NCBI GenBank assembly: GCA_003367665.1
Contig: QKXI01000009.1
Coordinates: 100 to 64,099, forward strand
DNA length: 64,000 bases
Reading direction: 5' to 3'
Origin: Leifsonia sp. ku-ls
GTDB lineage: Bacteria > Actinomycetota > Actinomycetes > Actinomycetales > Microbacteriaceae
The notes under the pieces are model-generated. The model was not told the DNA's origin and did no database searches. It was given only the letters and a program-made list of their open reading frames with translations. Position numbers and translations under genes: made by a program. Shown here one piece after another: positions 33,811 through 43,438 of this stretch; position 1 is the first letter of the stretch; the number at the start of each line of letters is the position of its first letter.

Positions 33811-34224
33811 GTGATGGGGGAGAGGGCCGCCCGCGGCCGACGAAGGTGGATCGCCTGGGTGATCGGGGTCCTGGTCGCGGTGGTCGTCGGATTGGGCGTG
33901 TCGTACTACGTTCGGATGAACCTGCCGTCCGACTTGACGCGTGCCGACGTCGTCGGGACCTGGCGGGAGACGGGAGGCGGGCCTGGCGTCGCCGTCTTCC
34001 ACGACGACGGCTCGGCCGAGTTCGACCATATCCCCGATATGAGCGTGTGGTCCGGTCGAGGAGAGTGGAACCTGATCGACGTTCAGGGCCCCACCGTCAT
34101 CGTCCGGGTCGGCACCACCGGCTTCAACCTCTACTCGAAGTGGGACAACTTCCGCAGCGTGCTGGTCAGTTACTCCGGCGATCCCGACGATCCCAGGAGC
34201 GAGCACGTCTTCACGCACGGCTGA
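33811..34224 (+). CDS. Single-pass membrane protein, unknown
   Basis: This 137-residue protein has an Arg-rich start, one membrane helix (about residues 13-33, WIAWVIGVLVAVVVGLGVSY) and an extracytoplasmic domain with LTRADVVGTWRETGG, then AVFHDDGSAEFDHIPD and WNLIDVQGPTVIVRVG, resembling small lipocalin-like beta barrels. TATCGT (33798-33803) ends 7 nt before GTG 33811, giving a leaderless start; ATG 33814 is one codon later. It is 58 nt upstream of another unknown membrane gene. No family name assigned. Confidence 0.6.
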   Translation: MMGERAARGRRRWIAWVIGVLVAVVVGLGVSYYVRMNLPSDLTRADVVGTWRETGGGPGVAVFHDDGSAEFDHIPDMSVWSGRGEWNLIDVQGPTVIVRVGTTGFNLYSKWDNFRSVLVSYSGDPDDPRSEHVFTHG

Positions 34225-34282
34225 TTGGGGAGCACGCCATGGTCGACAGCAATGTAACCGTCTCCGAGGGGGCCGGCGGGCG

Positions 34283-35059
34283 ATGAGGCGCGCGGTCTGG
34301 TCGTCGGTCGCCTACGCCGTCGTCCTGGCGATCGTCTTCCATCTGCTCGCGACCCTCCTCCCCGTGGGGTGGACGCCGCCGCTCGTCGTCGGGTTCTACC
34401 TGGTCTTCTCCATCGGCTGGACCCTTCCCATGTCCGCGCTTCTCGGACTCGTGCTCGGGCTCCTGTTGGGGTTCGCCCTCCAGCGGTTCCGGCCACGCGG
34501 TCTCTCGCCGCGCACGACCCGGATGGTCGTCGCAGTCGTCTTCGGGGTGCTGGCGGCGGCCGGGACGTTCGTCATCTTCTCGCGGCTGTGGCCGAGCGGC
34601 GTCGCCCTGTTTGGCGCCCTGCTGGCGTTGGTGTGCGGGGTCGCGTTGGTGGCCCTGCTCCCTCCGCGGCCTCCCCGCCGCCCGATGAGCGGCGCACAGC
34701 TGCTGTCCCGGGTGAGGGAGCTGCTCGAGGGTGTGATCGGTTCCGCGTCGCCGTCCGAGCGCGACGCCCTGCGTGACCAGGTCGCCCGGCTCAGCCGGGT
34801 GGAGGGTCCGATCACGACGCTCGCCCTGACGACCACGAGCACGATGCGGACGGCGTACCCGGACGGCCCGCTGCTGGTCGACGCCTACGCCGTCGCGCAC
34901 GGTGTCACGGTCGGGGACGCGGTGATCCGGATGAAGGACGGCCTGCTCGATCGGCTCGAGTTCGTGTGGTGGGGAGGCGATCCGCCCACGGAGCCGCCGA
35001 CGGCGCTGTCGATCGAGGCCACAGGGAAGCTATTTACCGAGGATGGCCAAGAAAGGTAA
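34283..35059 (+). CDS. Multi-pass membrane protein with soluble C-terminal domain, unknown
   Basis: This 258-residue protein has four predicted membrane helices in residues 5-130 (starting VWSSVAYAVVLAIVFHLLAT). A cytosolic part from about residue 135 includes SGAQLLSRVRELLEGVIGSA and an amphipathic domain ending GKLFTEDGQER. The GC content and codon use match neighbours. It follows the previous membrane gene at 58 nt and may share its transcript. I do not recognise the family. Confidence 0.6.
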   Translation: MRRAVWSSVAYAVVLAIVFHLLATLLPVGWTPPLVVGFYLVFSIGWTLPMSALLGLVLGLLLGFALQRFRPRGLSPRTTRMVVAVVFGVLAAAGTFVIFSRLWPSGVALFGALLALVCGVALVALLPPRPPRRPMSGAQLLSRVRELLEGVIGSASPSERDALRDQVARLSRVEGPITTLALTTTSTMRTAYPDGPLLVDAYAVAHGVTVGDAVIRMKDGLLDRLEFVWWGGDPPTEPPTALSIEATGKLFTEDGQER

Positions 35060-35062
35060 AAT
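35034..35062 (+). promoter_or_regulatory. Promoter of the dipeptide epimerase / muropeptide locus
   Basis: TTACCG (35034-35039), a 17-bp spacer and TAAAAT (35057-35062) lie in a locally AT-rich stretch at the end of the preceding gene. A 30-nt leader ends with AAGGAGGA (35083-35090) before ATG 35093. Confidence 0.6.
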
Positions 35063-35092
35063 CCTTACACACGCCCGACGGCAAGGAGGATC

Positions 35093-36229
35093 ATGGCCCG
35101 GATCGAACGCGTCGTCCTCCATCGCCGGTCCGTGCCGCTGCGTCGCCCGTTCGTGACCGCGGTGCGCCGTGCCGACGCCGTTGATGCGCTCCTCGTGACC
35201 GTGGTCGACAGCGACGGGCGCGTGGGCTGGGGGGAGGCGCCGGCGAGCTGGCGTGTCACCGGCGAGAGCCACGCGAGCATCTCCGAGGCCGTCGCCGGGC
35301 CGCTCTCGCACGCTGTGGTCGGGATGCCGGGCGACGACCCCGTGACGACGTCCGACCGTCTCGCACGCGCGGTCGTCGGCAACGCGTCCGCCCGCATGGC
35401 CGTCGAGTGCGCGGTGTGGGACCTTGCCGCGCGGGCGGCGGGGCAACCGCTGTACCGCTACCTCGGCGGCGAGGCGGACGTGATCGAGACCGACATGACG
35501 CTGTCGGCGGCGGTCACCGCGCGCGACGAGGCCGAGCTGCTCCTCGCCGCGGAGGAGCACGTCGACGACGGCTTCACCACGCTCAAGGTGAAGACCGGCG
35601 CGGGCGGGGACGATGACCGCATCGTGAGGTCTCTCCGCGAGAGGTTCGGCGGCGCGCTGACGATCCGCGTGGACGCCAACCAGGCCTGGGAGCCGCGCGA
35701 GGCCGTGCGCATCGTCAACGACTGGGAGGAGGACGGCATCGGCGTCGAACTGGTCGAGCAGCCCGTCCACCGCGACGACATCGACGGCCTGGCCTACGTC
35801 GCCCGGCACACCGCCACCCCCATCGTCGCCGACGAGAGCGTCTGGACCACCCGGAACCTGCGCGAGATCCTGGCGCGAGGGGCGGTCGACCGGATCAACG
35901 TCAAGCTCGCCAAGACCGGGGGCCTCGCCGAGGCGCTCGCCCTCGCCGACGCCGCGCGGGAGGCGGGCGTGTCCGTGTTCGTCGGCTGCATGTCGGAGAG
36001 CCAGGTCGGCATCGCCGCCGCGGCCGCGCTCGCGTCGCGCCTGCGCGTCACCCACGGCTCTCTCGGCGCGCACGACCTCGACGCAGGGCTGTGGCTCTCC
36101 GCGAGTCCGGTCGTGGGCGGGGTCGCGTATGCCGGCCGCCACGTCCACCTCGCCGACGGGCCGGGAACGGGGATCGAGGCGCTGGCGGCGGTGCCGGCCG
36201 ACATCGCGGCCGGCGGAGGGCGGCGGTGA
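35093..36229 (+). CDS. Dipeptide (L-Ala-D/L-Glu-type) epimerase, enolase superfamily
   Basis: This 378-residue muconate-lactonising-enzyme-like protein likely epimerises L-Ala-D-Glu released from peptidoglycan to L-Ala-L-Glu. The catalytic KxK is in TTLKVKTG (about residue 162), metal ligands are in IRVDANQAWE, VELVEQPV and IVADESVWT, the second base Lys is in INVKLAKTGG (about 268), and the specificity motif HDLDA (DxD) of dipeptide epimerases is near 327. The strong ribosome site AAGGAGGA precedes it. It starts the plus-strand cell-wall recycling block and overlaps the GNAT gene by four bases. Confidence 0.85.
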   Translation: MARIERVVLHRRSVPLRRPFVTAVRRADAVDALLVTVVDSDGRVGWGEAPASWRVTGESHASISEAVAGPLSHAVVGMPGDDPVTTSDRLARAVVGNASARMAVECAVWDLAARAAGQPLYRYLGGEADVIETDMTLSAAVTARDEAELLLAAEEHVDDGFTTLKVKTGAGGDDDRIVRSLRERFGGALTIRVDANQAWEPREAVRIVNDWEEDGIGVELVEQPVHRDDIDGLAYVARHTATPIVADESVWTTRNLREILARGAVDRINVKLAKTGGLAEALALADAAREAGVSVFVGCMSESQVGIAAAAALASRLRVTHGSLGAHDLDAGLWLSASPVVGGVAYAGRHVHLADGPGTGIEALAAVPADIAAGGGRR

Positions 36230-36714
36230 CGGGGCTGCGCCGGTTGGGGCCTGACGACCTCGCCGAGGTGGTCACGATCTTCCTCGACTGCTGGCTGCTC
36301 AGCTATCGCGAGGTCATGCCGCCGGAGCTGGTCGATCGGATGACGCCGGAGGCCGCCGACGAACTCTGGCGGCGCAGCCTCGACGACGCCGGCGCCGAGT
36401 ACCTCGGGGTGGAGGGTCCGGACGGCCGGCTTGCCGGGTTCGTAGGCTTCCGGCTCACCGGCCCCGGCTCCGGCTACGTCGGCTCGCTCTACGTCTCGCC
36501 GCACGTCCAGGGCGGCGGGTTCGGCGGTCGCCTGCTCGCCGCCGCCGAGCGTGGTCTCGCCGACCGCGGCGCCGTCACCGCCCGGCTGTGGGTGTTCGAG
36601 CAGAACGCGCCGTCCCGGCGCTTCTACGAGCGCGCCGGCTGGGAGGTGGACGGCACCCGCGAGACGCTGCCCGAGTGGGGCGTTCCGCAGATCGGCATGG
36701 TGAAGCGGCTCTGA
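36226..36714 (+). CDS. GNAT-family N-acetyltransferase
   Basis: This 162-residue protein carries an acetyl-CoA-binding GNAT fold. Motif A is SLYVSPHVQGGGFGGRLL (about residues 88-105, Q-x-x-G-x-G with one extra G), followed by RLWVFEQNAPSRRFYERAGW typical of motif B. GTG 36226 overlaps the epimerase stop (GTGA) and follows GGAGGG. Its position suggests it acetylates a cell-wall-derived amine or peptide, but this is inference. Confidence 0.82.
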   Translation: MTGLRRLGPDDLAEVVTIFLDCWLLSYREVMPPELVDRMTPEAADELWRRSLDDAGAEYLGVEGPDGRLAGFVGFRLTGPGSGYVGSLYVSPHVQGGGFGGRLLAAAERGLADRGAVTARLWVFEQNAPSRRFYERAGWEVDGTRETLPEWGVPQIGMVKRL

Positions 36715-36715
36715 G

Positions 36716-37597
36716 TCAGCTGCCGTTGCGGCGCGGCCTCCTTCGTCCCTCGACCGCCGAGAGCGACGCCGCGAGCGCCTCCGCCACCTGGTCGGGGTGC
36801 CGCTGGGCCACGCCCATGAAGATGACGTCGACGATCATCAGCTGCGCCATGCGGCTCGACATCGCGCCATAGCGGAATCGGGTCTCGCGCGACGCCGTGG
36901 TCAGCACCGCGTCCGCCATCTGTGCCAGCGGGGAGGTCGGGAAGTTGGTGACCGCGACGGTGAAGGCTCCGGCGCGGTGCGCCGTCTCGATCGCGGAGAG
37001 CGCCTCCTCGGTCTCCCCGGAGTGCGAGAACGCGATCGCCACGGAGCCGGGGCGCAGGACCGCGGCACTGGTCAGGGCCAGGTGGGCGTCCGTCCACGCG
37101 TTCGCGATGTAGCCGATGCGGCGCAGCTTCTGGCCGAGGTCCTGTGCGGCGAGGCCGCTGGAGGCTGAGCCGTACACGTCGGTGAGCGGCGCGTCGATGA
37201 TGGCCGTGACCACGCGGTCGACCTCGTCGAGGTCGAGCAGCTCCGCGGTCTCCTCCACGGCGCGGGCCTCCTGGAAGGCGAGCTTGCGGACGACGTCGCG
37301 CGTCGAGTCCGTCGGGTCGATGTCGCCCTCCGAGACACCGAACTGGTAACGCCGCCCGGTCTCGTCGACCGCGGCCCGCGCGAGCGCCAGACAGAACCCC
37401 TTGTAGCCGTCGAAGCCGACACTGCGGCAGAACCGCGCCACGGTCGCGGTCGACGTCCCGCAGCGGGCGGCGAGCTCGGTGATGCTCAGGTTCGCCACCT
37501 CGGCGGGGGAGTCGAGGGCCGCCTGCGCTATGAGCTGCTCGCTGCGGCGCAGCATGGGCAGCGCTTGACGCAAGCGCACCAGGATGTCCTCCGTCAA
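36716..37597 (-). CDS. MurR/RpiR-family transcriptional regulator
   Basis: This 293-residue regulator has an N-terminal RpiR helix-turn-helix (residues 5-80: LRRSEQLIAQAALDSPAEVA, then LSITELAARCGTSTATVARF) and a C-terminal SIS sugar-phosphate domain (about 125-255: DVYGSASSGLAAQDLGQKL and VAIAFSHSGETEEALSAIE). It probably senses MurNAc-6-P or GlcNAc-6-P and controls the divergent importer/murQ operon. TTG 37597 is chosen because GAGGAGG lies exactly 5 nt upstream; GTG 37600 and GTG 37627 are possible. Its stop is one base from the GNAT stop. Confidence 0.87.
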   Translation of the reverse strand: MTEDILVRLRQALPMLRRSEQLIAQAALDSPAEVANLSITELAARCGTSTATVARFCRSVGFDGYKGFCLALARAAVDETGRRYQFGVSEGDIDPTDSTRDVVRKLAFQEARAVEETAELLDLDEVDRVVTAIIDAPLTDVYGSASSGLAAQDLGQKLRRIGYIANAWTDAHLALTSAAVLRPGSVAIAFSHSGETEEALSAIETAHRAGAFTVAVTNFPTSPLAQMADAVLTTASRETRFRYGAMSSRMAQLMIVDVIFMGVAQRHPDQVAEALAASLSAVEGRRRPRRNGS

Positions 37598-37710
37598 CAC
37601 TGCCTCCTCGTCGTCGTTCAGGTTCACCGTAGCGGCACGCCGGGTTCGCGGCAGGGAGCGTGTCGCCCGGCGTCGGTCCCACGGCATTGGACTTACCGCG
37701 TCCATCGTGC

Positions 37711-37753
37711 TAAATAATTTACAACTTGGAAACGCGAGAGGAATATTTTTCTC
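37711..37753. promoter_or_regulatory. AT-rich promoter/operator region of the MurNAc operon
   Basis: An AT-rich block in otherwise GC-rich DNA holds two palindromes: TAAAT-A-ATTTA (37711-37721) and an imperfect 18-mer GAGAGGAATATTTTTCTC (37736-37753). A possible -35 TTTACA (37718-37723) overlaps the first. RpiR/MurR proteins bind AT-rich palindromes of this sort, so these are candidate operators for the divergent regulator. Confidence 0.55.
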
Positions 37754-37826
37754 ATAGCGTTGATCCCGGCAACGTCGCCGACGTTGTTGCTCACAGCAGG
37801 CGCAACATCTACCAAGGAGGCCCGAA

Positions 37827-39374
37827 ATGAAGGTCAACCGCTACGGACGGCATGCGATCGCCGCCGGTGCCGCGGTTGCCGTCGCATCCATGCTGCTCGC
37901 GGGATGCACCGGTACCAGCAGTTCCCCCACCGCGTCCGCGAACCCGAACGCCACGCTCGTCTTCGGCATCACCGCGGATCCGACCCAGACGATCCCGTGG
38001 ACCACGACCTCCGAGCAGTCGGTGCAGGTGCTCTCCCAGATCTACAGCCCGCTGCTGACGACCGACAAGAACGACAAGCCGGTGGCCAACCTCGCCGACC
38101 TCCCCAAGGTCTCGGAGGACGGGCTCACCTACACGTTCACCCTCAAGGACGGCCTTAAGTTCAGCAACGGCTCCGCTCTCGACTCCGCCGATGTGAAGTA
38201 CACCTACGAGAAGATCATGGACCCGGCGTCCAAGGCCAGCTCGCGGTCGTACTTCGCCTCCGTCGCGTCGATCGACGCGCCGTCGCCGACGTCGGTCGTC
38301 GTGCACCTGAAGAAGCCGGACGCCTCCTTCCCCTCCGGCCTCACCGCCGTGAACACCGGCATCGTGCCCTCCGATGTCCCGGTCGACAGCCTCCAGACCA
38401 CCCCGGTCGGCTCCGGGCCGTACAAGTGGGCGGGACGCGTCGCCAACGAGTCCATCTCGCTCGACCGCAACCCCGACTTCTTCGGCGGCAAGCCCGGAGC
38501 GGCCAAGGTCGAGTTCCGCATCATCCCGGACGACCAGTCGATGGTGTCGGCGCTGAAGACCGGATCGGTCGACGTGGCGATCTTCGACAACCCGGTGACG
38601 GCCAAGACCGCCGTGTCGAACAAGACGAAGTCGATGGAGGCCGCCTCGCTGCAGTACCACGTGCTCCAGCTGCGCGCCGCCTCGCCCGTGCTCGCCAACG
38701 TGAACGCGCGGCTCGCGATCCAGTGCGCCATCTCGCGCCAGGACGTGATCGACACCGCCGCGCTCGGCTCCGGCTCCGTGACGGGTCCGATCACCTCGCC
38801 GGAGTACCGCTCCGACCCGAACGCGCAGCCGTGTGCGAAGCAGGACCTCAAGAAGGCGAAGGAGTACCTGCAGAAGGCGGGCACCCCGAACGGGTTCGAG
38901 CTGAACGTGATGACCTCGCAGGGCTTGTACTCCACGGCCGTCGACGAGGCCCAGAACGTGCAGGCGCAGCTCGGCAAGGTCGGCATCAAGGTCAACGTGC
39001 AGGCGCTCGACTCCAACGCCTACGTGCAGAAGTGGCTGGCCGGCGACTTCGACGCGGCGATCGCGCAGAACGCGGGCAGCGCCGACCCGAACACCATGTA
39101 CGCGCGCTACTTCACCTCCGGCGGCACCTACAACAAGGTGGCAGGCTACAGCTCGCCCGAGCTGGACAGCCTCTTCGCCGAGGGCATCGCGACGACCGAC
39201 ACCGCGAAGCGCAAGGCGGTGTACGAGAAGCTGTCGAACGAGCTCGTCGACAACGCCGCGTGGGTCTGGCTCTTCACGCCGAAGGAGTACATCGTGCTCA
39301 ACTCCAGCGTGAACGGCTTCGAGGTCCGCTACGACGCCGACGTGTCGACCCTCTGGAAGGCGACCCTCTCCTGA
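37827..39374 (+). CDS. ABC transporter substrate-binding lipoprotein, oligopeptide family (SBP_bac_5)
   Basis: This 515-residue extracellular lipoprotein binds the imported ligand, here probably a muropeptide or MurNAc-peptide. A signal peptide ends in the lipobox LLAGC (Cys at residue 27). Family 5 features include LVFGITADPTQTIPW, YSPLLTTDKNDKPVANLAD, LKFSNGSALDSADVKYTYEK and NVNARLAIQCAISRQDVID. AAGGAGG lies 6 nt upstream of the ATG. A stable hairpin just after the gene probably keeps its expression above that of the permeases. Confidence 0.92.
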   Translation: MKVNRYGRHAIAAGAAVAVASMLLAGCTGTSSSPTASANPNATLVFGITADPTQTIPWTTTSEQSVQVLSQIYSPLLTTDKNDKPVANLADLPKVSEDGLTYTFTLKDGLKFSNGSALDSADVKYTYEKIMDPASKASSRSYFASVASIDAPSPTSVVVHLKKPDASFPSGLTAVNTGIVPSDVPVDSLQTTPVGSGPYKWAGRVANESISLDRNPDFFGGKPGAAKVEFRIIPDDQSMVSALKTGSVDVAIFDNPVTAKTAVSNKTKSMEAASLQYHVLQLRAASPVLANVNARLAIQCAISRQDVIDTAALGSGSVTGPITSPEYRSDPNAQPCAKQDLKKAKEYLQKAGTPNGFELNVMTSQGLYSTAVDEAQNVQAQLGKVGIKVNVQALDSNAYVQKWLAGDFDAAIAQNAGSADPNTMYARYFTSGGTYNKVAGYSSPELDSLFAEGIATTDTAKRKAVYEKLSNELVDNAAWVWLFTPKEYIVLNSSVNGFEVRYDADVSTLWKATLS

Positions 39375-39380
39375 CCGCGA

Positions 39381-39409
39381 GCCGGGGCGGGCACAGCGCC
39401 CGCCCCGGC
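39381..39409 (+). terminator. Intra-operon hairpin between binding protein and permease genes
   Basis: A perfect 12-bp stem (GCCGGGGCGGGC and complement) with a 5-nt loop starts 7 nt after the binding-protein stop. Placed inside the operon, it probably acts as a partial terminator or 3'-end stabiliser that raises binding-protein mRNA relative to the transporter genes. Confidence 0.75.
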
Positions 39410-39430
39410 CCCCGAACCCCCACGGCTCCC

Positions 39431-40408
39431 ATGACTCGACTCCTGCACCTCCTCCGCCATCCCGTCACCCGGCGGGTCGGCGAGGCGATCCTCACCCTGA
39501 TCGGGGTGTCCATCCTCACGTTCGTGATCCTCCGGGTCGTCCCTGGCAACCAGATCACCGCCGCCTACGGCACCGCCGCCGGCGACCTCACCCAGGAGCA
39601 GATCCGCCAGCTCGAGGCCTACTACGGCATCGACAAGCCCCTGATCGTGCAGTACTTCGACTGGCTCGGCGGCGTCCTCACCGGCAACCTCGGCGTCAAC
39701 GCCACCTCGCACCAGAGCGTCGTGCAGATGACCGCGCAGGCGCTGCCGAACACCATCGAGCTCGCCCTGTTCTCGATCGTGATCGGCCTGCTGCTCGGCA
39801 TCCCGGGCGGTGTCTTCGCCGCCAACCGGCCCGGTCGCTTCGGCGACAACCTGACCCAGTTCGGGAGCCTGCTCGCGCTCTCCATCCCGTCGTTCCTGCT
39901 CGCGACCGTGCTGGCCACCTGGCTGGCCAACTCCTTCGGCTGGTACCCCAACGGCGAGGGGTACAAGACGCTGCTGCAGGATCCGGCGCTCAACCTGCAG
40001 CAGATGATCCTGCCCGCGCTCGTGCTCGGCATCAGCATCGCCCCTCCGGTGCTGCAGACGACGCGCACGGCGATCCTCTCCATCCGGGCGGAGGACTACA
40101 TCCGCACCGCGCGCGCCAAGGGCGTTCCGGAGCGGAGGCTGCGGGTGCGGCACGTGCTGCGCAACGCGCTCATCCCCGTCGTCACGATGACGGGACTGCA
40201 GTTCGGCTTCCTCCTCGGCGGCGCCCTCGTCGCCGAGCAGATCTTCGCCATCCCGGGCATCGGACGCCAGGTCCTGCTCGGGCTGAACCAGAAGGAGTAC
40301 GCCGTGGTCCAGAGCACGGTGCTGATCATCGCCACGATGTTCGTGCTGGTGAACCTCCTCACCGACCTCGTCTACCGGGTCGTCGACCCGAAGGTGCGTG
40401 TCCGGTGA
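39431..40408 (+). CDS. Oligopeptide-type ABC permease, DppB/OppB subunit
   Basis: This 325-residue inner-membrane subunit has six predicted helices, an external segment with LEAYYGIDKPLIVQYFDWLG, and the coupling loop EDYIRTARAKGVPERRLRVR that contacts the ATPase. ATG 39431 (MTRLLHLLRHPVTRR) is used although no good ribosome site is visible before it; translation may depend on coupling or on reinitiation after the hairpin. It overlaps the next permease by four bases. Confidence 0.9.
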   Translation: MTRLLHLLRHPVTRRVGEAILTLIGVSILTFVILRVVPGNQITAAYGTAAGDLTQEQIRQLEAYYGIDKPLIVQYFDWLGGVLTGNLGVNATSHQSVVQMTAQALPNTIELALFSIVIGLLLGIPGGVFAANRPGRFGDNLTQFGSLLALSIPSFLLATVLATWLANSFGWYPNGEGYKTLLQDPALNLQQMILPALVLGISIAPPVLQTTRTAILSIRAEDYIRTARAKGVPERRLRVRHVLRNALIPVVTMTGLQFGFLLGGALVAEQIFAIPGIGRQVLLGLNQKEYAVVQSTVLIIATMFVLVNLLTDLVYRVVDPKVRVR

Positions 40409-41298
40409 GCGCCGCGACCGGCATGAGCAACGTCCCCGACGTCGCCATCGACTCCAGCCGTCGTTCGCACGCCTGGGTCGCGGCCTTCCGCTCCGTGCCC
40501 GGGATCACGGGGCTGGTGCTGATGGCGGTGGTCGTCGTGCTCGCCCTGCTGGCGGCGTTCGGTCTCACGCCGTACAACCCGGCCCACCAGAACGTCTCCG
40601 AGGCACTGAGCGCACCGAGCGGCAGCCACTGGTTCGGCACCGACCAGTTCGGCCGCGACACGTTCTCCCGCGTCGCCGCGGGCCTCGCGAACTCTCTGCT
40701 CATCGCGGTGGTGTCGGTGGCGGCGGCCGCCGTGGTCGGCACCCTGATCGGCGTGCTCGCCGGGTTCTTCCTCGGGGTGACCGACCGCGTGGTGGGCATC
40801 GTCACGAACGTGCTGTTCGCCTTCCCGTCGCTGCTGCTCGCGCTGGCGCTCGCCGCGACCCTGCAGCGGAGCTGGCTCACCGTCGCCATCGCGATCGCGG
40901 TCGTCTACATGCCGATCTTCGCCCGGGTCGCCCGCGGACCGGTGCTGACGCTGCGCACGGCCGACTACGTCCAGGCGTCCACGGCGATCGGGCGCCGACG
41001 GTTCTCGACGCTGTTCGCCCACGTGCTGCCGAACATGCGGGGCATCCTGGTGGTGCAGATCACGCTGTCGCTGTCCTGGGCGATCCTCACGGAGGCCGCC
41101 CTGAGCTTCCTCGGGTTCGGGACGCCCCCGCCCGCCGCCTCTCTCGGCGGAATGGTCTACGAGGCGCAGGCGCTCACCAGCGTCGCCCCGTGGATGCTGC
41201 TCTTCCCCGGCGCCGCGCTGATCTGCGCCGTCATCGGGCTCAACCTGCTCGGCGACGGCCTCCGCGCCGCCCTCGACCCCAAGACCGGAGGCCGCTGA
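40405..41298 (+). CDS. Oligopeptide-type ABC permease, DppC/OppC subunit
   Basis: This 297-residue subunit has the OppC N-terminal domain (residues 20-90, with [20 protein letters not shown]) and about six helices, with the ATPase-contact loop [23 protein letters not shown] 40405 overlaps the previous stop (GTGA); ATG 40423 is an alternative. It forms the channel with the DppB-like subunit. Confidence 0.9.
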   Translation: MSAATGMSNVPDVAIDSSRRSHAWVAAFRSVPGITGLVLMAVVVVLALLAAFGLTPYNPAHQNVSEALSAPSGSHWFGTDQFGRDTFSRVAAGLANSLLIAVVSVAAAAVVGTLIGVLAGFFLGVTDRVVGIVTNVLFAFPSLLLALALAATLQRSWLTVAIAIAVVYMPIFARVARGPVLTLRTADYVQASTAIGRRRFSTLFAHVLPNMRGILVVQITLSLSWAILTEAALSFLGFGTPPPAASLGGMVYEAQALTSVAPWMLLFPGAALICAVIGLNLLGDGLRAALDPKTGGR

Positions 41299-42230
41299 TG
41301 GCTACGAACTCGCCCGACGCCGAGCTCGACGAGCTGATGACCGAGGCGGTGGCCGACGACGACCTGATGCTCGACGAGCTCAGCGTCGCCGAGCTGGTCA
41401 CCCTGATGAACGACCGCGACGCCCTCATCCCCGGCGCGGTGCGCGACGCCCTTCCGACGATCATCGCCGCGATCGAGGAGACCTCGGAACGGGTGCGCGC
41501 CGGCGGCCGGATCATCTACGTCGGCGCCGGGACGAGCGGTCGGCTCGGCGTGCTCGACGCCTCCGAGATCCCGCCGACGTTCGGCACGGACGGGAACATC
41601 GTGCTCGGCCTGATCGCCGGCGGCCCGAGCGCACTGGTCAGTTCGATCGAGTCCGCGGAGGACAGCGAGGAGACGGGCCGCCGCGACCTGGAGCGCGTGG
41701 CCCCTGGCCCGCTGGACACCGTCGTCGGCATCGCGTCCAGCGGCCGCACCCCGTACGTGCTCGGCGCGCTCGCCCTCGCCAACGAGAGCGGCGCGCTCAC
41801 CGTCGGCCTGTCGTGCAACCTCGACACGCCGATCTCGGCGGTCTCGCGCCACGGCATCGAGATCGCGGTCGGCCCGGAGGTCGTCACCGGCTCCACGCGG
41901 CTGGGCGCGGGCACCGCGACCAAACTGGTGCTCAACATGATCTCCACGATCAGCATGATCAAGCTCGGCAAGACGTACAAGACGCTGATGGTCGACGTGA
42001 AGGCCACCAACGCGAAGCTGGTACGCCGCGCCGTGCGCATCGTCACCCTCGCCACGGGCACCGACGACGAGACCGCCCGGGACGCTCTCGACGCGGCGGA
42101 CTGGAACGCCAAGCTCGCCATCGCGACGATCGTCACCGGCATGAGCGTGCGGGACGCCCGCCGCGCGCTGGACGACGCGCACGGCGTGCTGCGCACCGTC
42201 GTCGCCTCCAGCCAGGAGGCGACCTCCTGA
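41298..42230 (+). CDS. murQ: N-acetylmuramic acid 6-phosphate etherase
   Basis: This 310-residue SIS-domain lyase cleaves the lactyl ether of MurNAc-6-P to give GlcNAc-6-P and D-lactate. The family signatures are [20 protein letters not shown] (about residues 74-93), [12 protein letters not shown] with the catalytic acid, and [20 protein letters not shown] (about 198-217). A C-terminal helical domain follows. Length is typical (about 300). It overlaps the permease stop by one base (TGATG) and anmK by one base. It is the key evidence that the locus handles MurNAc. Confidence 0.95.
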   Translation: MATNSPDAELDELMTEAVADDDLMLDELSVAELVTLMNDRDALIPGAVRDALPTIIAAIEETSERVRAGGRIIYVGAGTSGRLGVLDASEIPPTFGTDGNIVLGLIAGGPSALVSSIESAEDSEETGRRDLERVAPGPLDTVVGIASSGRTPYVLGALALANESGALTVGLSCNLDTPISAVSRHGIEIAVGPEVVTGSTRLGAGTATKLVLNMISTISMIKLGKTYKTLMVDVKATNAKLVRRAVRIVTLATGTDDETARDALDAADWNAKLAIATIVTGMSVRDARRALDDAHGVLRTVVASSQEATS

Positions 42231-43438
42231 TGCGCGTCCTCGGCATGATCTCCGGCACGTCGCACGACGGCATCGACGTCGCGATCGTGGACTTCTCCGA
42301 CGACGGGGACGGCGTTTCGGCCGTCATCGAGCACACCGCCTCGATTCCGTATTCGCCTGAACTGCGCGAGCGGCTCCGGGCGGCGCTCCCGCCCGCTCCC
42401 GTCGGCTTCGACGTCGCCTGCGAGCTCGACACCCGGATCGGCCAGGAGTTTGGAGCGGCCGCGGCGGCGGCCCTTCGCGCGCACGCCGAAACCGGCGCAG
42501 GTCCGGTCGACCTCGTCTGCTCGCACGGCCAGACCGTGTTCCACTGGATCGCCGACGGCCGTGCCCTCGGGACGCTGCAGCTCGGGCAGCCCGCCTGGAT
42601 CGCGGAGGCCGCCGGGCTCCCGGTGCTGTCGGACCTGCGCGCGGCGGACGTCGCCGCGGGCGGCCAGGGCGCGCCCCTGGTGCCGATCCTCGACGCGATC
42701 CTGCTGACCGGCCCGGCCGAGGAGGGCCGACGCGCCGGCGCGCTCAACCTGGGCGGCATCGCCAACGTCACCGTCATCGCGTCCGGCGAGGAGCCCGTGG
42801 CGTGGGACATCGGCCCGGCGAACGCGCTGATCGACGCCGTGGTCTCCGCGGCGGCCGAGACGCCGGACGGCTTCGACCGCGACGGTCGCCTCGCTGCCGA
42901 AGGCCGGATCGACGACGCGCTCCTGCAGCAGCTGCTGGCCGAGCCGTACTACGCGCTGCCGACCCCGAAGAGTACGGGCAAGGAGCTGTTCCACCTCGAC
43001 TATGTGCGCGACCACCTGGCGCGCCGCGGCGCCGAGCTCCCCCTCGCCGACCTGGTCGCCACGCTGACCGAGCTGACCGCGCGCACGGTGGCGGACGCGA
43101 TCGCGGACGCCCGCGTCGACGTCCTGCTGGTCTCCGGCGGCGGGGTCCGCAACCCCGTGCTGCTGCGACGCATCGACGAGCTGCTCCCGCAGGTCGACGT
43201 GCGCACGAGCGACGCCGTCGGCGTGCCGGCGGACGACAAGGAGGCGGTCGCCTTCGCGCTCATCGGCTGGGCGAGCGTGCACGGCCTGCCGGGCAACGTC
43301 CCGAGCTGCACCGGCGCCTCCGGCGGACGGGTGCTCGGCCGGCTGACGCCGGCGCCCGGTGCAGGGCTGCCCTCCACGAGCGTCCGCGACGCCTGGCCGC
43401 GAGTGACGTTCCGCCCGAGCGACGGAGCAGGGCGATGA
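42230..43438 (+). CDS. anmK: Anhydro-N-acetylmuramic acid kinase
   Basis: This 402-residue ASKHA-fold kinase opens 1,6-anhydroMurNAc while phosphorylating it to MurNAc-6-P, the MurQ substrate. The ATP phosphate loop is [19 protein letters not shown] at the N terminus, the catalytic region has [12 protein letters not shown] and [20 protein letters not shown], and the adenosine loop is [17 protein letters not shown]. Length is close to the usual 370-400. It sits directly after murQ, so the operon can process anhydro-sugars made by lytic transglycosylases. Confidence 0.93.
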   Translation: MRVLGMISGTSHDGIDVAIVDFSDDGDGVSAVIEHTASIPYSPELRERLRAALPPAPVGFDVACELDTRIGQEFGAAAAAALRAHAETGAGPVDLVCSHGQTVFHWIADGRALGTLQLGQPAWIAEAAGLPVLSDLRAADVAAGGQGAPLVPILDAILLTGPAEEGRRAGALNLGGIANVTVIASGEEPVAWDIGPANALIDAVVSAAAETPDGFDRDGRLAAEGRIDDALLQQLLAEPYYALPTPKSTGKELFHLDYVRDHLARRGAELPLADLVATLTELTARTVADAIADARVDVLLVSGGGVRNPVLLRRIDELLPQVDVRTSDAVGVPADDKEAVAFALIGWASVHGLPGNVPSCTGASGGRVLGRLTPAPGAGLPSTSVRDAWPRVTFRPSDGAGR

